From: JBDWFY01 sp039976075
Lineage (GTDB): Bacteria > Pseudomonadota > Alphaproteobacteria > Rhizobiales > Stappiaceae
Assembly (NCBI GenBank): GCA_039976075.1
Contig: JBDWFY010000016.1
Span: 124,001 to 188,000, forward strand
Direction: 5' to 3'
Length of the DNA stretch: 64,000 nt
The notes beneath the pieces were generated by a model, which worked only from the letters and a program-made list of their open reading frames with translations, ran no database searches and was not told where the DNA came from. Positions 17,806 through 26,915 of the stretch are shown one piece after another. The position numbers and the translations under genes are program-made. Each line of letters begins with the position of its first letter. Positions within the stretch are counted from its first letter, which is position 1.

Positions 17806-18975
17806 ATGTCCGACACCGCACTCTCCCCCATGCAATATCTCGACAAGGCCATGGGCGCGCTGCGCGACATGGGTTTGATGCCTGAAACGATTGAAGAAGC
17901 ACCTATTACACATCTTCTGGAGCAGATTTCCGATCTTGCACCGGACAAAATCACAGCGATTGCCCGCACGCTGGGCCAATCAGCAACCTTCAATGATGTT
18001 GTCCGGACCCAGATCCAAGCCATGACCATCGGCGAGAGGTATGAGGGGATAACTGTCGCCTTTGACTCCATTCGCGATGATGCAAAAGAGATGGTCGATC
18101 AGCTGGCAGACGGCAAATTGAGTTTCATGGAAAAAATGTCGAACCGCTGGGCAGAGTTTCGTCGCGGCTCGGTTTCCGACCGTTTTCAGGACATTCGCAA
18201 GACGTATGTTGAGGTAGCACGCGACACCAAAGACCAGATTGATCGGGAACAGGTTATCCTTGAAGCGTATCGCGATTTCCGGGGAGCGTTAAAACAGGCT
18301 GAAGTCCTGGCTCTTGAAGTTCTCAACACTGCCAACAATCGGCTTGATACGTCCAAGTCTTCCCTGGATACAGCGTCCAAATCCGTCGAAGCCTATGCCG
18401 GTGATGACGCTGCCGAAAAGGCGCGTCTTGAGCTTGGTCGCGATGAACGAATGCGCACCATGCAGGACGAAGAGAAGCGCTATCAGATCGCCAAGGACCT
18501 CTCAGACAATCTGACCATCGGTTACAACACATCGGAAGTCATTATGGCGCGGCTGATGCAAACAACCAATGCCAAGGAGAGAGTTTATGCGCAGGCCGTC
18601 AGTTTCTTCTCGACAAATGACTCCGTGTTAACTGCTCTCAATGCGTCGTTCACGGGCCTGCAGGGCTTGCACGAGTCCACGGAAACTCTCAACGCCATGA
18701 AAGAAGGCGTGTCAAAGAGCCTGGAAACACTGGCAGAAATCGGCGATGCAGTTCAGGAAGCAGCGCTAAAAGCCGGTTATGGACCCACTGTTCAAGCCGC
18801 AGCTGTGAAGAAGCTCGTTGATTCAGTCGTCAATTTTCAGGTTAACTCGCGTGAAATCATCAATGAGATGAGAGATATGGCGACAAAGAATTCAGCAGAA
18901 ATCAGAGATGCTGTGGAAGATGGCAAACGACGCCTTGCAAAACTGGCAGCACAGGGAAATTCTCTTGCATCCTGA
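17806..18975 (+). CDS. uncharacterised helical protein, first gene of DUF6384 operon
   Basis: A soluble, almost entirely alpha-helical protein of 389 residues without signal peptide or membrane helix. Its middle and C-terminal helices (LDTSKSSLDTASKSVEAYAG; ETLNAMKEGVSKSLETL) recall the TelA/toxic-anion-resistance fold, but I do not see a firm family match. AGAGG lies upstream of the ATG. It is followed 84 bp later by a DUF6384 membrane protein and then a coiled-coil protein, all on one strand, so the three probably form one complex or pathway. Function is unknown. Confidence 0.7.
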   Translation: MSDTALSPMQYLDKAMGALRDMGLMPETIEEAPITHLLEQISDLAPDKITAIARTLGQSATFNDVVRTQIQAMTIGERYEGITVAFDSIRDDAKEMVDQLADGKLSFMEKMSNRWAEFRRGSVSDRFQDIRKTYVEVARDTKDQIDREQVILEAYRDFRGALKQAEVLALEVLNTANNRLDTSKSSLDTASKSVEAYAGDDAAEKARLELGRDERMRTMQDEEKRYQIAKDLSDNLTIGYNTSEVIMARLMQTTNAKERVYAQAVSFFSTNDSVLTALNASFTGLQGLHESTETLNAMKEGVSKSLETLAEIGDAVQEAALKAGYGPTVQAAAVKKLVDSVVNFQVNSREIINEMRDMATKNSAEIRDAVEDGKRRLAKLAAQGNSLAS

Positions 18976-19059
18976 AACGGATGTTGCAATTGATCAGCCG
19001 GAAAACCAGTTTGGCCCGGTAGGCGGGCTTCCGGTTGAGATCGGTGATGGGAGCGCTTG

Positions 19060-19998
19060 ATGGCTGAGGCCGCTGACAAGAGCAAACTTCCTCTGGACGA
19101 AATCATGATGGCGATGGATGTGGTTGACACCCTTCGGCACAAGGAGAAGATTGCTGAACGCGAGCTGGCCGACGGCGCTCGAGAATCCAATCTGATAGAG
19201 CGGCTTCAAGAGATTTACAAAAACCAGGGGATCGACGTTCCGGACCATATACTGGCTCAGGGAGTGGCCGCGCTTAAGGAAGAACGCTTTGTTTATAAGC
19301 CGCCGGAGAGCGGCTTTAATGTACTTCTGGCTCGTCTTTACGTATCCCGCACCCGCTGGGGCACTTACGCACTTGCAGCATTGGCAGCGCTTCTTGTCGT
19401 GTTCGCCATCTGGTTTTTCCTGATTGAGCGTCCTCGGCAGCAGGCCATTGCCGACACGCAAATGGAACTCACACAAACTCTGCCCACGCGAATCGGCGAA
19501 CTGGTTGAAACAATTACCGGCGAATCCCAGGTCCCGTCAGCCATCGAGCAGGCACAACGGATTGCAACAACCGGCAGAACGGCTGCCAGCGAGGGTATGC
19601 TGGATGCATCTCGGGATGCAGCGAGGCAACTTGAGAGGTTACTCTCGCAGTTGCGTGTAGCCTATGACGTCCGTGTTGTTTCGCGGCCCGGCACACCATC
19701 CGGCTTGACAAGAATTCCGGACGTGAATACCCGCACGGAAAATTTCTATCTTGTGGTGGAAGCCGTTGGCGCTGACGAAAAACCGATAGCGCTCAACATC
19801 AAGAGCGAAGAAGATGGAAAAACAGATCGGGTTTCCATTTGGGCGCAGCGGGTGCCGGAGCGCACATTCGAAGCGGTGCGCAAAGACAAAGCGGATGACG
19901 GCATCGTGCAAAAAAATCTGCTGGGTACGAAGAAACGCGGCTTTCTTCAGCCGAACTGGCAGATGCGCGTTGAACCCGGAGCGATTACCAAATGGTAG
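19060..19998 (+). CDS. DUF6384-family membrane protein
   Basis: A 312-residue protein. Residues 1-95 are conserved cytosolic sequence (LDEIMMAMDVVDTLRHKE; GIDVPDHILAQGV; ALKEERFVYKPPE). One membrane helix follows (YALAALAALLVVFAIWFFLI, about residues 108-128), then a domain of about 180 residues that should lie in the periplasm if the N terminus is inside. I recall this N-terminal pattern as DUF6384. The start at 19060 has GGGAG 6 bp upstream. It is the middle gene of the operon and the only one with a membrane anchor. Confidence 0.7.
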   Translation: MAEAADKSKLPLDEIMMAMDVVDTLRHKEKIAERELADGARESNLIERLQEIYKNQGIDVPDHILAQGVAALKEERFVYKPPESGFNVLLARLYVSRTRWGTYALAALAALLVVFAIWFFLIERPRQQAIADTQMELTQTLPTRIGELVETITGESQVPSAIEQAQRIATTGRTAASEGMLDASRDAARQLERLLSQLRVAYDVRVVSRPGTPSGLTRIPDVNTRTENFYLVVEAVGADEKPIALNIKSEEDGKTDRVSIWAQRVPERTFEAVRKDKADDGIVQKNLLGTKKRGFLQPNWQMRVEPGAITKW

Positions 19999-20038
19999 GC
20001 GATTATCCTTTGTGTAACGGGTATGGGGAGAGGACTGC

Positions 20039-21508
20039 ATGGTAAGCGGCCGCCAAACCATGGCGTCTATCGATGAAGCGATGCGGGGCCTTGCGCGCGA
20101 GGAAAACGATCTCCGTCAACGGCTTGAGGCGCTCACACGGAAAGTCAGCGAGTTGCAGGCAAATGAAGCAGACTCCTACCGCGAACTTGCCCGCTTTCGC
20201 TTGGAGGACAATGCCAGCGAAGCTGTTACGGGCAGACTGGACAAAGCAGGCAGAGAAGCGCGCCGCATCATTGCTGAACGGGTCCTGCTTATTGAAGAAC
20301 TTCATCATCAGCAAAAGACGGCTCAGGCCTCTCTGGAAGCAATTGAAAGAAATCGGGCCGATTTGGTAGACAGGCGCGAACAGGAAGCTGCTGAGCTGGA
20401 AAACATTCTTGATGCTGTTGATGACAAACTTTCCGATGATCCCACCTACCTGAGCAAGAAAGACGAAACCGAACAGGCTCTCATGACCGCTCAGGCAGCT
20501 CGTGAAAAGGCTGACCAGGCCGCAGCGGACAGAGATGAAAAAGCGGCCGCCTATGAACAGGATAGCCTGTTCATGTATCTGTGGAATCGCAAATACGGTA
20601 CATCTGAGTACAACTGCCGCGGCCTGATCCGGGCGCTGGACAATAAAGTGGCAAGTCTGGTTGGGTATTCGGCGGCGCGGCCGAACTACAAAATGCTCAC
20701 GGAAATACCGGTCCGACTCGACGAGCACGCGAACCGCTTGCTCGAAGAAAGCCGCGGCCTGGCGCAAACCTTGGCGGATATCTCCCGATCAGCCGCAACT
20801 GAAGCCGCAGGTCGGGATTTGGTGCATGAGATTGAAAAAATTGACCAGCAAATCAATGTTCAGGCGCAGGAACGCGACACATTAGAGAGTTCTCTCAAAG
20901 CCCTGGAGAAAAAGTCTCAAAGCATGGCCGAGGGCACCGATCCGGCCTTCAAGCAGGCCTCCGATGCTCTTTTGGCCTCATTGCAACAGGAAACCGTTCG
21001 GAAACTGTTGCGCGATGCGATTGATACTCCCTCAGACGAGGATGATGCCATCGTTCGGAAAATCATCACGATTTCCGATGATATTTCGCAAGTCGAAGGC
21101 GAAAGCCGCCAATATCGTGATGAACTCCACGACGTATCAAAACGGCGAACGGAACTTGCAAAAGTCACCGACCAGTTCCGCCGCAATCAGTATGACGATT
21201 ATGGCTCTGACTTTCGCGACGATGGATTGGCGGGCGTCGTTCTGGGCGAACTGCTCAAAGGTGCGATAACCGGCGCAGACTACTGGTCACGGGCCCAAAA
21301 ATCCCATCGCCGACGGAGACCGCAAGGCAGGCGGAAGGCTGCATTTCCCGGCGGTATCGGATTACCTGAGTCTCTTGGTGGCGCCTTTCCATCGGCAAAA
21401 GGTGGGTTTCCGGACTTTGGTGGCATGACACGGGGCGGGATGAGCAGTGGTAAACGAAGGCCTCAAAAAACCGGTGGAGACGGGTTCAGAACCGGGGATT
21501 CGTTCTGA
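20039..21508 (+). CDS. long coiled-coil protein, third gene of DUF6384 operon
   Basis: A 489-residue cytoplasmic protein. Residues about 8-185 and 255-390 are rich in Glu, Lys, Gln and Ala with heptad spacing, so two coiled-coil stretches are likely. A non-coiled island between them contains LFMYLWNRKYGTSEYNCRG. The C-terminal 90 residues are basic and glycine-rich (KSHRRRRPQGRRK, then GGFPDFGGMTRGGM) and look disordered. The strong GGGGAGAGGA before the ATG supports the start. I recognise no family. It may be a scaffold for the membrane protein upstream. Confidence 0.65.
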   Translation: MVSGRQTMASIDEAMRGLAREENDLRQRLEALTRKVSELQANEADSYRELARFRLEDNASEAVTGRLDKAGREARRIIAERVLLIEELHHQQKTAQASLEAIERNRADLVDRREQEAAELENILDAVDDKLSDDPTYLSKKDETEQALMTAQAAREKADQAAADRDEKAAAYEQDSLFMYLWNRKYGTSEYNCRGLIRALDNKVASLVGYSAARPNYKMLTEIPVRLDEHANRLLEESRGLAQTLADISRSAATEAAGRDLVHEIEKIDQQINVQAQERDTLESSLKALEKKSQSMAEGTDPAFKQASDALLASLQQETVRKLLRDAIDTPSDEDDAIVRKIITISDDISQVEGESRQYRDELHDVSKRRTELAKVTDQFRRNQYDDYGSDFRDDGLAGVVLGELLKGAITGADYWSRAQKSHRRRRPQGRRKAAFPGGIGLPESLGGAFPSAKGGFPDFGGMTRGGMSSGKRRPQKTGGDGFRTGDSF

Positions 21509-21532
21509 TTTCACAGCTACGCAAACACCGCA

Positions 21533-22216
21533 TCAGTGAGCCATTGGCGATTGTCTTCGCCGGCGATGTATCTTGTCGAGCTTGAGTGTGACAGCAGCAA
21601 ATATCATCCAGCCGACATGAAAACACAAACCCGCAACAATCACCGCCAATCCAGGCACCGGCCCGATTGTCGCCCGGTCTATCGCATCCTGCAGACTGGT
21701 AAGGGGTGTGGGGTGAATGGCAAGTTTTCCATAATAAGAAATCGCCTGAATGGAAAAAATCCAGGAATAGTTATTCCTCAATCGGCGCCCGATCGCCCGC
21801 ATGAAACTGATGTGATAGTGAGGTGTCGAGTAGTCATCCGCCAGAAGCGCCGCCCAGTCGCGCCCTGCCATTAGCGTCTCACCATTCAGCAGAGGCACAT
21901 ACAGGTCTGTTTCCATCAAACGAGCCCGCGCCCGAAACAGATTGTAGTACCGGTACCGACGGGCTTCGAGCAACAAAAAGAACGACACCAGAAATCCAAC
22001 CAGAACCATCGGCAGCGGTGAGGCTTCGATATTGCTGAAGGTGATCGAAAGCGCGATTCCCGTTGTGACCACCGCCCAATTCGTCGTGTTATCGAGCCGC
22101 GTCCGCCAATGCGTGCTTCGATACACCTCACCACGATAAAGATGCGCAAGCGCGCCCAATACCGCCGGATCGAAGGGTTTTCCAGGGTCAGGTTCGGATG
22201 TCCGCTTTTCGTCCAT
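21533..22216 (-). CDS. DUF2270 integral membrane protein
   Basis: A 227-residue inner-membrane protein matching the DUF2270 pattern: LAHLYRGEVYRSTHWRTRLD, a membrane pair (WAVVTTGIALSITFSN; VLVGFLVSFFLLLEARR), then YRYYNLFRARARLMETD, and a second hydrophobic pair near the C terminus. The function of the family is unknown. The start at 22216 has GGAGGTGAT immediately upstream; the frame is open to 22264. It converges on the coiled-coil gene with a 24-bp gap. Confidence 0.8.
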   Translation of the reverse strand: MDEKRTSEPDPGKPFDPAVLGALAHLYRGEVYRSTHWRTRLDNTTNWAVVTTGIALSITFSNIEASPLPMVLVGFLVSFFLLLEARRYRYYNLFRARARLMETDLYVPLLNGETLMAGRDWAALLADDYSTPHYHISFMRAIGRRLRNNYSWIFSIQAISYYGKLAIHPTPLTSLQDAIDRATIGPVPGLAVIVAGLCFHVGWMIFAAVTLKLDKIHRRRRQSPMAH

Positions 22217-22943
22217 ATCACCTCCCCCGCCGCAGCTTGGAGAATTACGCCGACCTAGCCGCAATACTCTTCAACAATCCGCCCCATCGGTGGTAGCCGT
22301 CTGGTCATTCAGAAGCCCCCAACGTTGTGCAGGATGATCATACCCTTATCCTTCCGGCGATCCAATTCATGGGTAAATGAACAGTTACTCTGCATGAGAC
22401 GACAGAGATCACCTGACATCTGCGTCGATGCAGGGTCGCTGAGTTACTCCCCATTTGTTGGACAGTCTGACTGTTTAGAATCGGCTTTGATGAATTCCCT
22501 TGAGGATCTCATTTGCAGACCAGTGACTCTTTTAGAATTTGCGGCGATGGCGCTGCGGTCTGTGCATCTCACAAATGAGTTGCGCTTCTCGGTAAGGCTT
22601 CAGCCGCCCGATTGACAATCAACGATCTGTCGAATAGCCGAGACCCCAGACCAAGATCAAACATCCAGATCTGATTTCTTGAAATTGGGAAGGTCTAAGC
22701 GGAAATTCGCACTTTCAGCTCCACGAACCGAGGAAAAAAATACGGCATTAATCTTTACAAGCCAAATTTCCGTGGTCGTATATTCTGCACCGATAAAATA
22801 TCTGAACAAGCCGTCGGAATGAACTTTATTCAATCTCTGAAGTAAAAAAAGCCAATTCGCCTGCGTAGCATAGCTAGAATCGCCGACTATTATTCACCGA
22901 ATGGGTACTTAGGTTTCCGCATGAATCAGAATGGAGGGCTTGT
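22217..22943. other. gene-poor stretch
   Basis: About 730 bp with no recognisable gene on either strand. Composition becomes more AT-rich after 22.6 kb. Short open frames exist but show neither family resemblance nor ribosome binding sites. It may be decayed DNA next to the small membrane protein. Confidence 0.4.
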
Positions 22944-23423
22944 ATGGCTGGTGTAGATCCGAGCTTTTTACGAAAGTTCGGAGACTTCTTAATGTGGTCG
23001 CTTTTGGTTCTTTCGCCTGGATTTATCTATTATATCTGGAAAGATGATCAGTTATTTTCTGCAGAGTTTGCATCAATACGACTCGCCATGTGGCTGTTGG
23101 CACTATTGACCGCACTAATGTTCGCAAGGTTGTTCAGAACTAACGGGTTAAAAAATTTCATATTGGTATCGGTGTTGGGCATTGTCATTTCGGCCTTGAT
23201 ATCGGGCGGACTAGGTCTGCTGATAATTTATCTTCTGCGCGATTTCTTTGATTCCATGTCGCCTTATGCGTTGATCCGTGCGTTTGTTCGCTATTTTAAC
23301 ACTGTGTATTGCATATTGGCGTTTATATCTCCGTTGGGTATTGCACTTGGCTGTTACACAACGCGCGAACGCAGACAAAATCCAACAGTCTGTGAGGGAA
23401 CTGCATCTGACGTTTTTAAGTAG
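22944..23423 (+). CDS. small polytopic membrane protein of unknown function
   Basis: A 159-residue protein with four hydrophobic segments (FLMWSLLVLSPGFIYYIW; MWLLALLTALMFARLF; ILVSVLGIVISALISGG with the following LGLLIIYLL; YCILAFISPLGIALG), so probably four membrane helices. GGAGGG lies close upstream of the ATG. No family is recognised. Composition is AT-rich relative to the housekeeping genes and it lies about 340 bp from tRNA-Phe, which suggests an accessory gene. Confidence 0.6.
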   Translation: MAGVDPSFLRKFGDFLMWSLLVLSPGFIYYIWKDDQLFSAEFASIRLAMWLLALLTALMFARLFRTNGLKNFILVSVLGIVISALISGGLGLLIIYLLRDFFDSMSPYALIRAFVRYFNTVYCILAFISPLGIALGCYTTRERRQNPTVCEGTASDVFK

Positions 23424-23759
23424 TTTAAGGCTAAGCCGGAGTGATCATGCACCCAGACAAGCATTGGTTTTAGCGTAGAGTGTAATCCGGATCAAAATCG
23501 AAGTTAGCTCTTCCACTCCTGCTTGGCTTAACAGCTGTCTAAAGAGGTTTCCCACCTTTTAAAGCTGAACAGGTACGAGTAAGCGTGAGAAATTTGTTAG
23601 AAAAATCGTACGCCGTCTAATAGGATACACTCTGAAACGCCGTGCACTATTCATCAGTACTGCGACCAACTGATAGATTTTTCGCAGACCGTGTTACACG
23701 GAAATTATACGCATCCACCGGGTGCCGCATGCATACAATTTGTCACTCACTGAAAATAA
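23424..23759. other. intergenic stretch before tRNA-Phe
   Basis: No gene or clear structure was recognised between the small membrane protein and tRNA-Phe. I did not find a second copy of the tRNA 3' end that would mark an integrated element. Confidence 0.4.
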
Positions 23760-23835
23760 TGGTGCCCAGGGACAGAATTGAACTGCCGACACGCGGATTT
23801 TCAATCCGCTGCTCTACCAACTGAGCTACCTGGGC
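23760..23835 (-). tRNA. tRNA-Phe (GAA)
   Basis: A complete 76-nt cloverleaf on the minus strand. Acceptor GCCCAGG pairs with CCTGGGC, the D stem is GCTC/GAGC, and the anticodon stem GCGGA/TCCGC holds the loop TTGAAAA with anticodon GAA. The T arm GGCAG-TTCAATT-CTGTC contains one G-T pair. CCA is encoded. Confidence 0.95.
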
Positions 23836-24145
23836 CGAAGCGCTGGAAGGGGTAAATCCTCAACGCCGAAGATCGACGTCTTATAGGGAACTGCGCTGCT
23901 TGTGTCCAGCGTTTACGGTGATTTTTTTCGAACAATAACTTCGCTTGTGAAAAAGTATTTCGATACTCAAAAATTCAAGTATCTCAGCCGTTTAGTTATG
24001 GCATTTACCGGCAGAAAATGACTGCTTTCCGTCAGCTACAGCCACACATTAATGCGGTTGCAAACAGACAGATTCATTCCCGCATCGGTTTGATCCGGCA
24101 TCGACTTCCTTCTGCATTTTCAGGGGTTCGTCGAGGAGCCGTTGG
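23836..24145. other. intergenic stretch between tRNA-Phe and yacG
   Basis: About 310 bp with no recognised gene. It should hold the tRNA-Phe promoter, which reads toward lower coordinates. Confidence 0.4.
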
Positions 24146-24370
24146 CTATTCTTCAGGTCGAAACATGTCATCGTCGTCGGGATCATCTTCTTCAGCGGCC
24201 GGAATCGCGTAAGAGCCCTTCAGCCAGCGATGGAGATCAAGGTCCGCACAACGCTTGGAACAGAACGGAAAATACGCGCGTTCCACAGGTTTTGCGCAAA
24301 TAGCACAGCCCCGGATCGCGCGTTTGGGTTTGCCTGCGCCCTTTTCGTTGTCATTGGCGCCGTCAGTCAT
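24146..24370 (-). CDS. yacG: DNA gyrase inhibitor YacG-type zinc protein
   Basis: A 74-residue protein with the YacG zinc knuckle CAICAKPVERAYFPFCSKRC (Cys pairs with C-x2-C and C-x3-C spacing) and the following DLHRWLKGSYAIP, then an acidic tail. In E. coli YacG binds GyrB and inhibits gyrase. It is the last gene of the minus-strand block after maf. Confidence 0.92.
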   Translation of the reverse strand: MTDGANDNEKGAGKPKRAIRGCAICAKPVERAYFPFCSKRCADLDLHRWLKGSYAIPAAEEDDPDDDDMFRPEE

Positions 24371-24415
24371 TCCGGGCCCCCTCCTCCAGATTAACGGCTC
24401 TGTTGCGGGACACCC

Positions 24416-25051
24416 TCAGACCGCAGGCGCCTCAGCGCGTGACCAGAGCTGATGAACGCCAAAACCTTGGCCCGTTAGCAGGTCAACCGTCTCAAAGAGG
24501 GGAAGACCGACCACATTAGAGTAGGAACCCACCAATTTCACAACAAAGCTGCCTGCCAGACCCTGGATAGCGTAGCCGCCGGCTTTTCCACGCCACTCGC
24601 CCGATGCCAGATAACAGTCAAGCTGTTGCTGGGAAAGCCGCGTGAAACGCACCCGCGTTTCCACAACCCGGCGGCGGATACTGCCTTTTGGGGTGACAAG
24701 GCAAATGCCCGTATAAACGCGGTGCGCTCTTCCGGATAACAGGCGAAGGCATTTTTCGGCCGTTTCGCTGACTTCAGCTTTGGGCAAAACCCGCCGTCCG
24801 ACGGCGACGACCGTATCGGCGGAGAGTATGGCCGCTCCGATCAAAGTATCATCCGCGGAAGCCGAGATCTTTGCGGCTTCTGCTTTTTGACGTGCCAAAC
24901 GCTGCGCCAAGGCCCGGGGACCCTCGCCGCGATTAGGCGTCTCATCAATATTTGTCGGCAATAGCCGGTCAGGCTCAATACCAACCTGCTGCAACAGCGC
25001 CAAACGCCGGGGAGACCCGGATGCAAGAACAAGTTTGGGACGATCCGCCAT
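24416..25051 (-). CDS. maf: Maf-family nucleotide pyrophosphatase
   Basis: Maf proteins hydrolyse non-canonical or modified nucleoside triphosphates to monophosphates. The 211-residue product begins KLVLASGSPRR, the substrate-binding signature. It also has ILSADTVVAVG, with the catalytic acidic residue, and GKAGGYAIQGLAG. The ATG at 25051 is chosen by the family N terminus; another in-frame ATG at 25063 adds four residues. It lies between infA and yacG. Confidence 0.9.
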   Translation of the reverse strand: MADRPKLVLASGSPRRLALLQQVGIEPDRLLPTNIDETPNRGEGPRALAQRLARQKAEAAKISASADDTLIGAAILSADTVVAVGRRVLPKAEVSETAEKCLRLLSGRAHRVYTGICLVTPKGSIRRRVVETRVRFTRLSQQQLDCYLASGEWRGKAGGYAIQGLAGSFVVKLVGSYSNVVGLPLFETVDLLTGQGFGVHQLWSRAEAPAV

Positions 25052-25246
25052 AGAATTGATCAATCCAGTTTATGCGCTACTGCGCCTTGCGTTTTTACCG
25101 GAATGCAACAAGCATCCCGTCAGATGACTGTCGCCGGTCCTGTTACTGTTTCCGGCGTCGGTCCGAACATTAAAGCGGGACCATAAATCTGACCCGTAAA
25201 AAGGGTGCCAGATATTTCACCGGTTTTCAAAGGACCCAGGACCTGT

Positions 25247-25465
25247 CTATTTGTAGCGGTAGGTAATCCGACCTTTGGTCAAATCATAGGGCGTCATTTC
25301 AACGAGCACTTTATCACCGGCAAGAACGCGAATACGGTTCTTCCGCATCCGACCCGCCGTGTGGGCGATGATCTCATGATCATTTTCAAGTTTGACCCGG
25401 AATGTCGCGTTGGGCAGTAGCTCTGTCACTACGCCTGGAAATTCCAATACTTCTTCTTTTGCCAT
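25247..25465 (-). CDS. infA: translation initiation factor IF-1
   Basis: A 72-residue S1/OB-fold protein that occupies the ribosomal A site during initiation. It begins MAKEEVLEFPGVVTELLPNA and contains HTAGRMRKNRIRVLAGD and the C-terminal GRITYRYK, a standard IF-1. The start at 25465 is fixed by the family N terminus; the frame is open further upstream. It lies upstream of maf on the same strand. Confidence 0.97.
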   Translation of the reverse strand: MAKEEVLEFPGVVTELLPNATFRVKLENDHEIIAHTAGRMRKNRIRVLAGDKVLVEMTPYDLTKGRITYRYK

Positions 25466-25676
25466 ACGAAATCCTGGCTTTCTGGTTATCGGCATGATGC
25501 GTGGGGTGTTGTACGTATCCCGCAGCTCGATGCTCTGTACCCACATTTGGGGGGTTTTTACAAGCAATCGGCAAAGATCTTGCCTTGCATCCTTAAACGT
25601 GCGGCGGAACCTAACGGATTGCCGCTCGAATGTGAACAGGTCAATTACATTGAATCGCCTGTCTTTTCCATTATTT

Positions 25677-26132
25677 CTAATCTGAAGCGTTGGGCGTCCA
25701 TTGTAGCCGCTTTTTAATGCGCATTGTCAGCATATCGCGGACTTCCCGGTACGCTCTCAGGATCTGGTCGCGACTACCAGTTGCCAATGTTGGATCGGGT
25801 GTCGGCCAATATTCAACATCCATGGCCTGTGTGCGGGTCAATTCCAGCGCCATATGGTGCGCCTCGGGCGCCAGAGTGATGACAAGATCAAAATTGGAAT
25901 CTTCAATATCTTCGAACGTATGCGGACGATGCTTGCTCAGATCAAGTCCCACTTCATCCATCACAGAGACCATGAAGGGATCCAGGTCACCGCTGCGCAC
26001 CCCGGCAGAATTGACGTAGATTCGACGCGGGAAAAGGTTCTGGCACAGCGCTGCCGCCATCGGCGAGCGGATGGCATTCATCCCACAGGCAAACAGGATC
26101 GAACTCGGCTTTTTTCCGGGTCCGTCCAGCAT
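25677..26132 (-). CDS. low-molecular-weight phosphotyrosine phosphatase-like protein
   Basis: A 151-residue protein of the LMW-PTP/arsenate-reductase fold. The P-loop CX5R reads CGMNAIR and the general-acid Asp is in WPTPDPTL. Members dephosphorylate tyrosine or, in some lines, reduce arsenate, and the sequence does not decide between them. Its place in the hisD-UPF0262-infA neighbourhood is conserved in alphaproteobacteria. The start at 26132 (MLDGPGKKP) is favoured; the frame extends to 26231 but that part looks non-coding. Confidence 0.82.
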   Translation of the reverse strand: MLDGPGKKPSSILFACGMNAIRSPMAAALCQNLFPRRIYVNSAGVRSGDLDPFMVSVMDEVGLDLSKHRPHTFEDIEDSNFDLVITLAPEAHHMALELTRTQAMDVEYWPTPDPTLATGSRDQILRAYREVRDMLTMRIKKRLQWTPNASD

Positions 26133-26366
26133 ACTAGCCCCATTCACTCTGGGGCGGAAACGCTCGATGCATGCGAGGTTGTTCGCCGACTGGACGCATT
26201 GGTTCCGACGGAATCCGTTTCTGGCATGCACAATTCACTTCTGTCGACAAACAAAATCGTATGGCCGGCACTCCCATTTTCATTAAAATCTCAATCCCTC
26301 CCCGGATCGGGCCCATCGGCGTCGCTGTTTTGTCTGATCAACGCACCGTTCGGCTGATTGAGCCGG

Positions 26367-26870
26367 TCAGCCTTTCCAATGAAGCGCACAAATCAGCGTA
26401 AAAAGCCGTCGAGCCGTTTGCATGTCCGTGTCGATTTTCCCCTTAAGGCGCTCCTGCAGCAGTTCCGATCCATCATTGTGAACCCCCCGCCGCCCCATAT
26501 CGATCGCCTCTATCTGGCTGGGAGAAGCCGTTTTGATGGCTTCGTAGTAGCTCTCACAGATGAGAAAATAGTCTTTCACAATCTTTCGAAACGGCGTCAG
26601 CGACAGGATGTGCGTCACAACATGTTCACCGGCATCAATGTGAACATCCAGCACCATTTTTTTCTCTACAAGCGAGATTTTCAGCCTATAGGGCCCGCCG
26701 GTATGGGTAACCGGTTGAAAACTGTTTTCTTCGATCAGGTCGAAGATTGCCACGGCCCGTTCATGCTCCACATCAGAGTTGGCCCGAGCAATCGATTTTT
26801 CATCCAGCTCAATTCCGATCAGGCGAAATCGGCTTTTTTCTGCGTCCAGTTCGCTCGACATGTCGTCCAT
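26367..26870 (-). CDS. UPF0262 family protein
   Basis: A 167-residue protein matching UPF0262: RFRLIGIELDE near the start, HERAVAIFDLIEENSF, GPYRLKISLVEKKMVLD, TPFRKIVKDYFLICESYYEAI and a terminal DMQTARRLFTLICALHW. The family is restricted to alphaproteobacteria and has no known function. It lies 45 bp after hisD. An in-frame ATG at 26861 is an alternative start. Confidence 0.9.
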   Translation of the reverse strand: MDDMSSELDAEKSRFRLIGIELDEKSIARANSDVEHERAVAIFDLIEENSFQPVTHTGGPYRLKISLVEKKMVLDVHIDAGEHVVTHILSLTPFRKIVKDYFLICESYYEAIKTASPSQIEAIDMGRRGVHNDGSELLQERLKGKIDTDMQTARRLFTLICALHWKG

Positions 26871-26915
26871 TGGGAATCCCGTGATTGTCTATCGCTGCGG
26901 ACTATCTGATCCGAT

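Noticed and set aside
17806..18975. Naming the first gene of the DUF6384 operon as tellurite resistance TelA
   Set aside because: Likeness is limited to general helical pattern; without a profile search the name would be unsupported.
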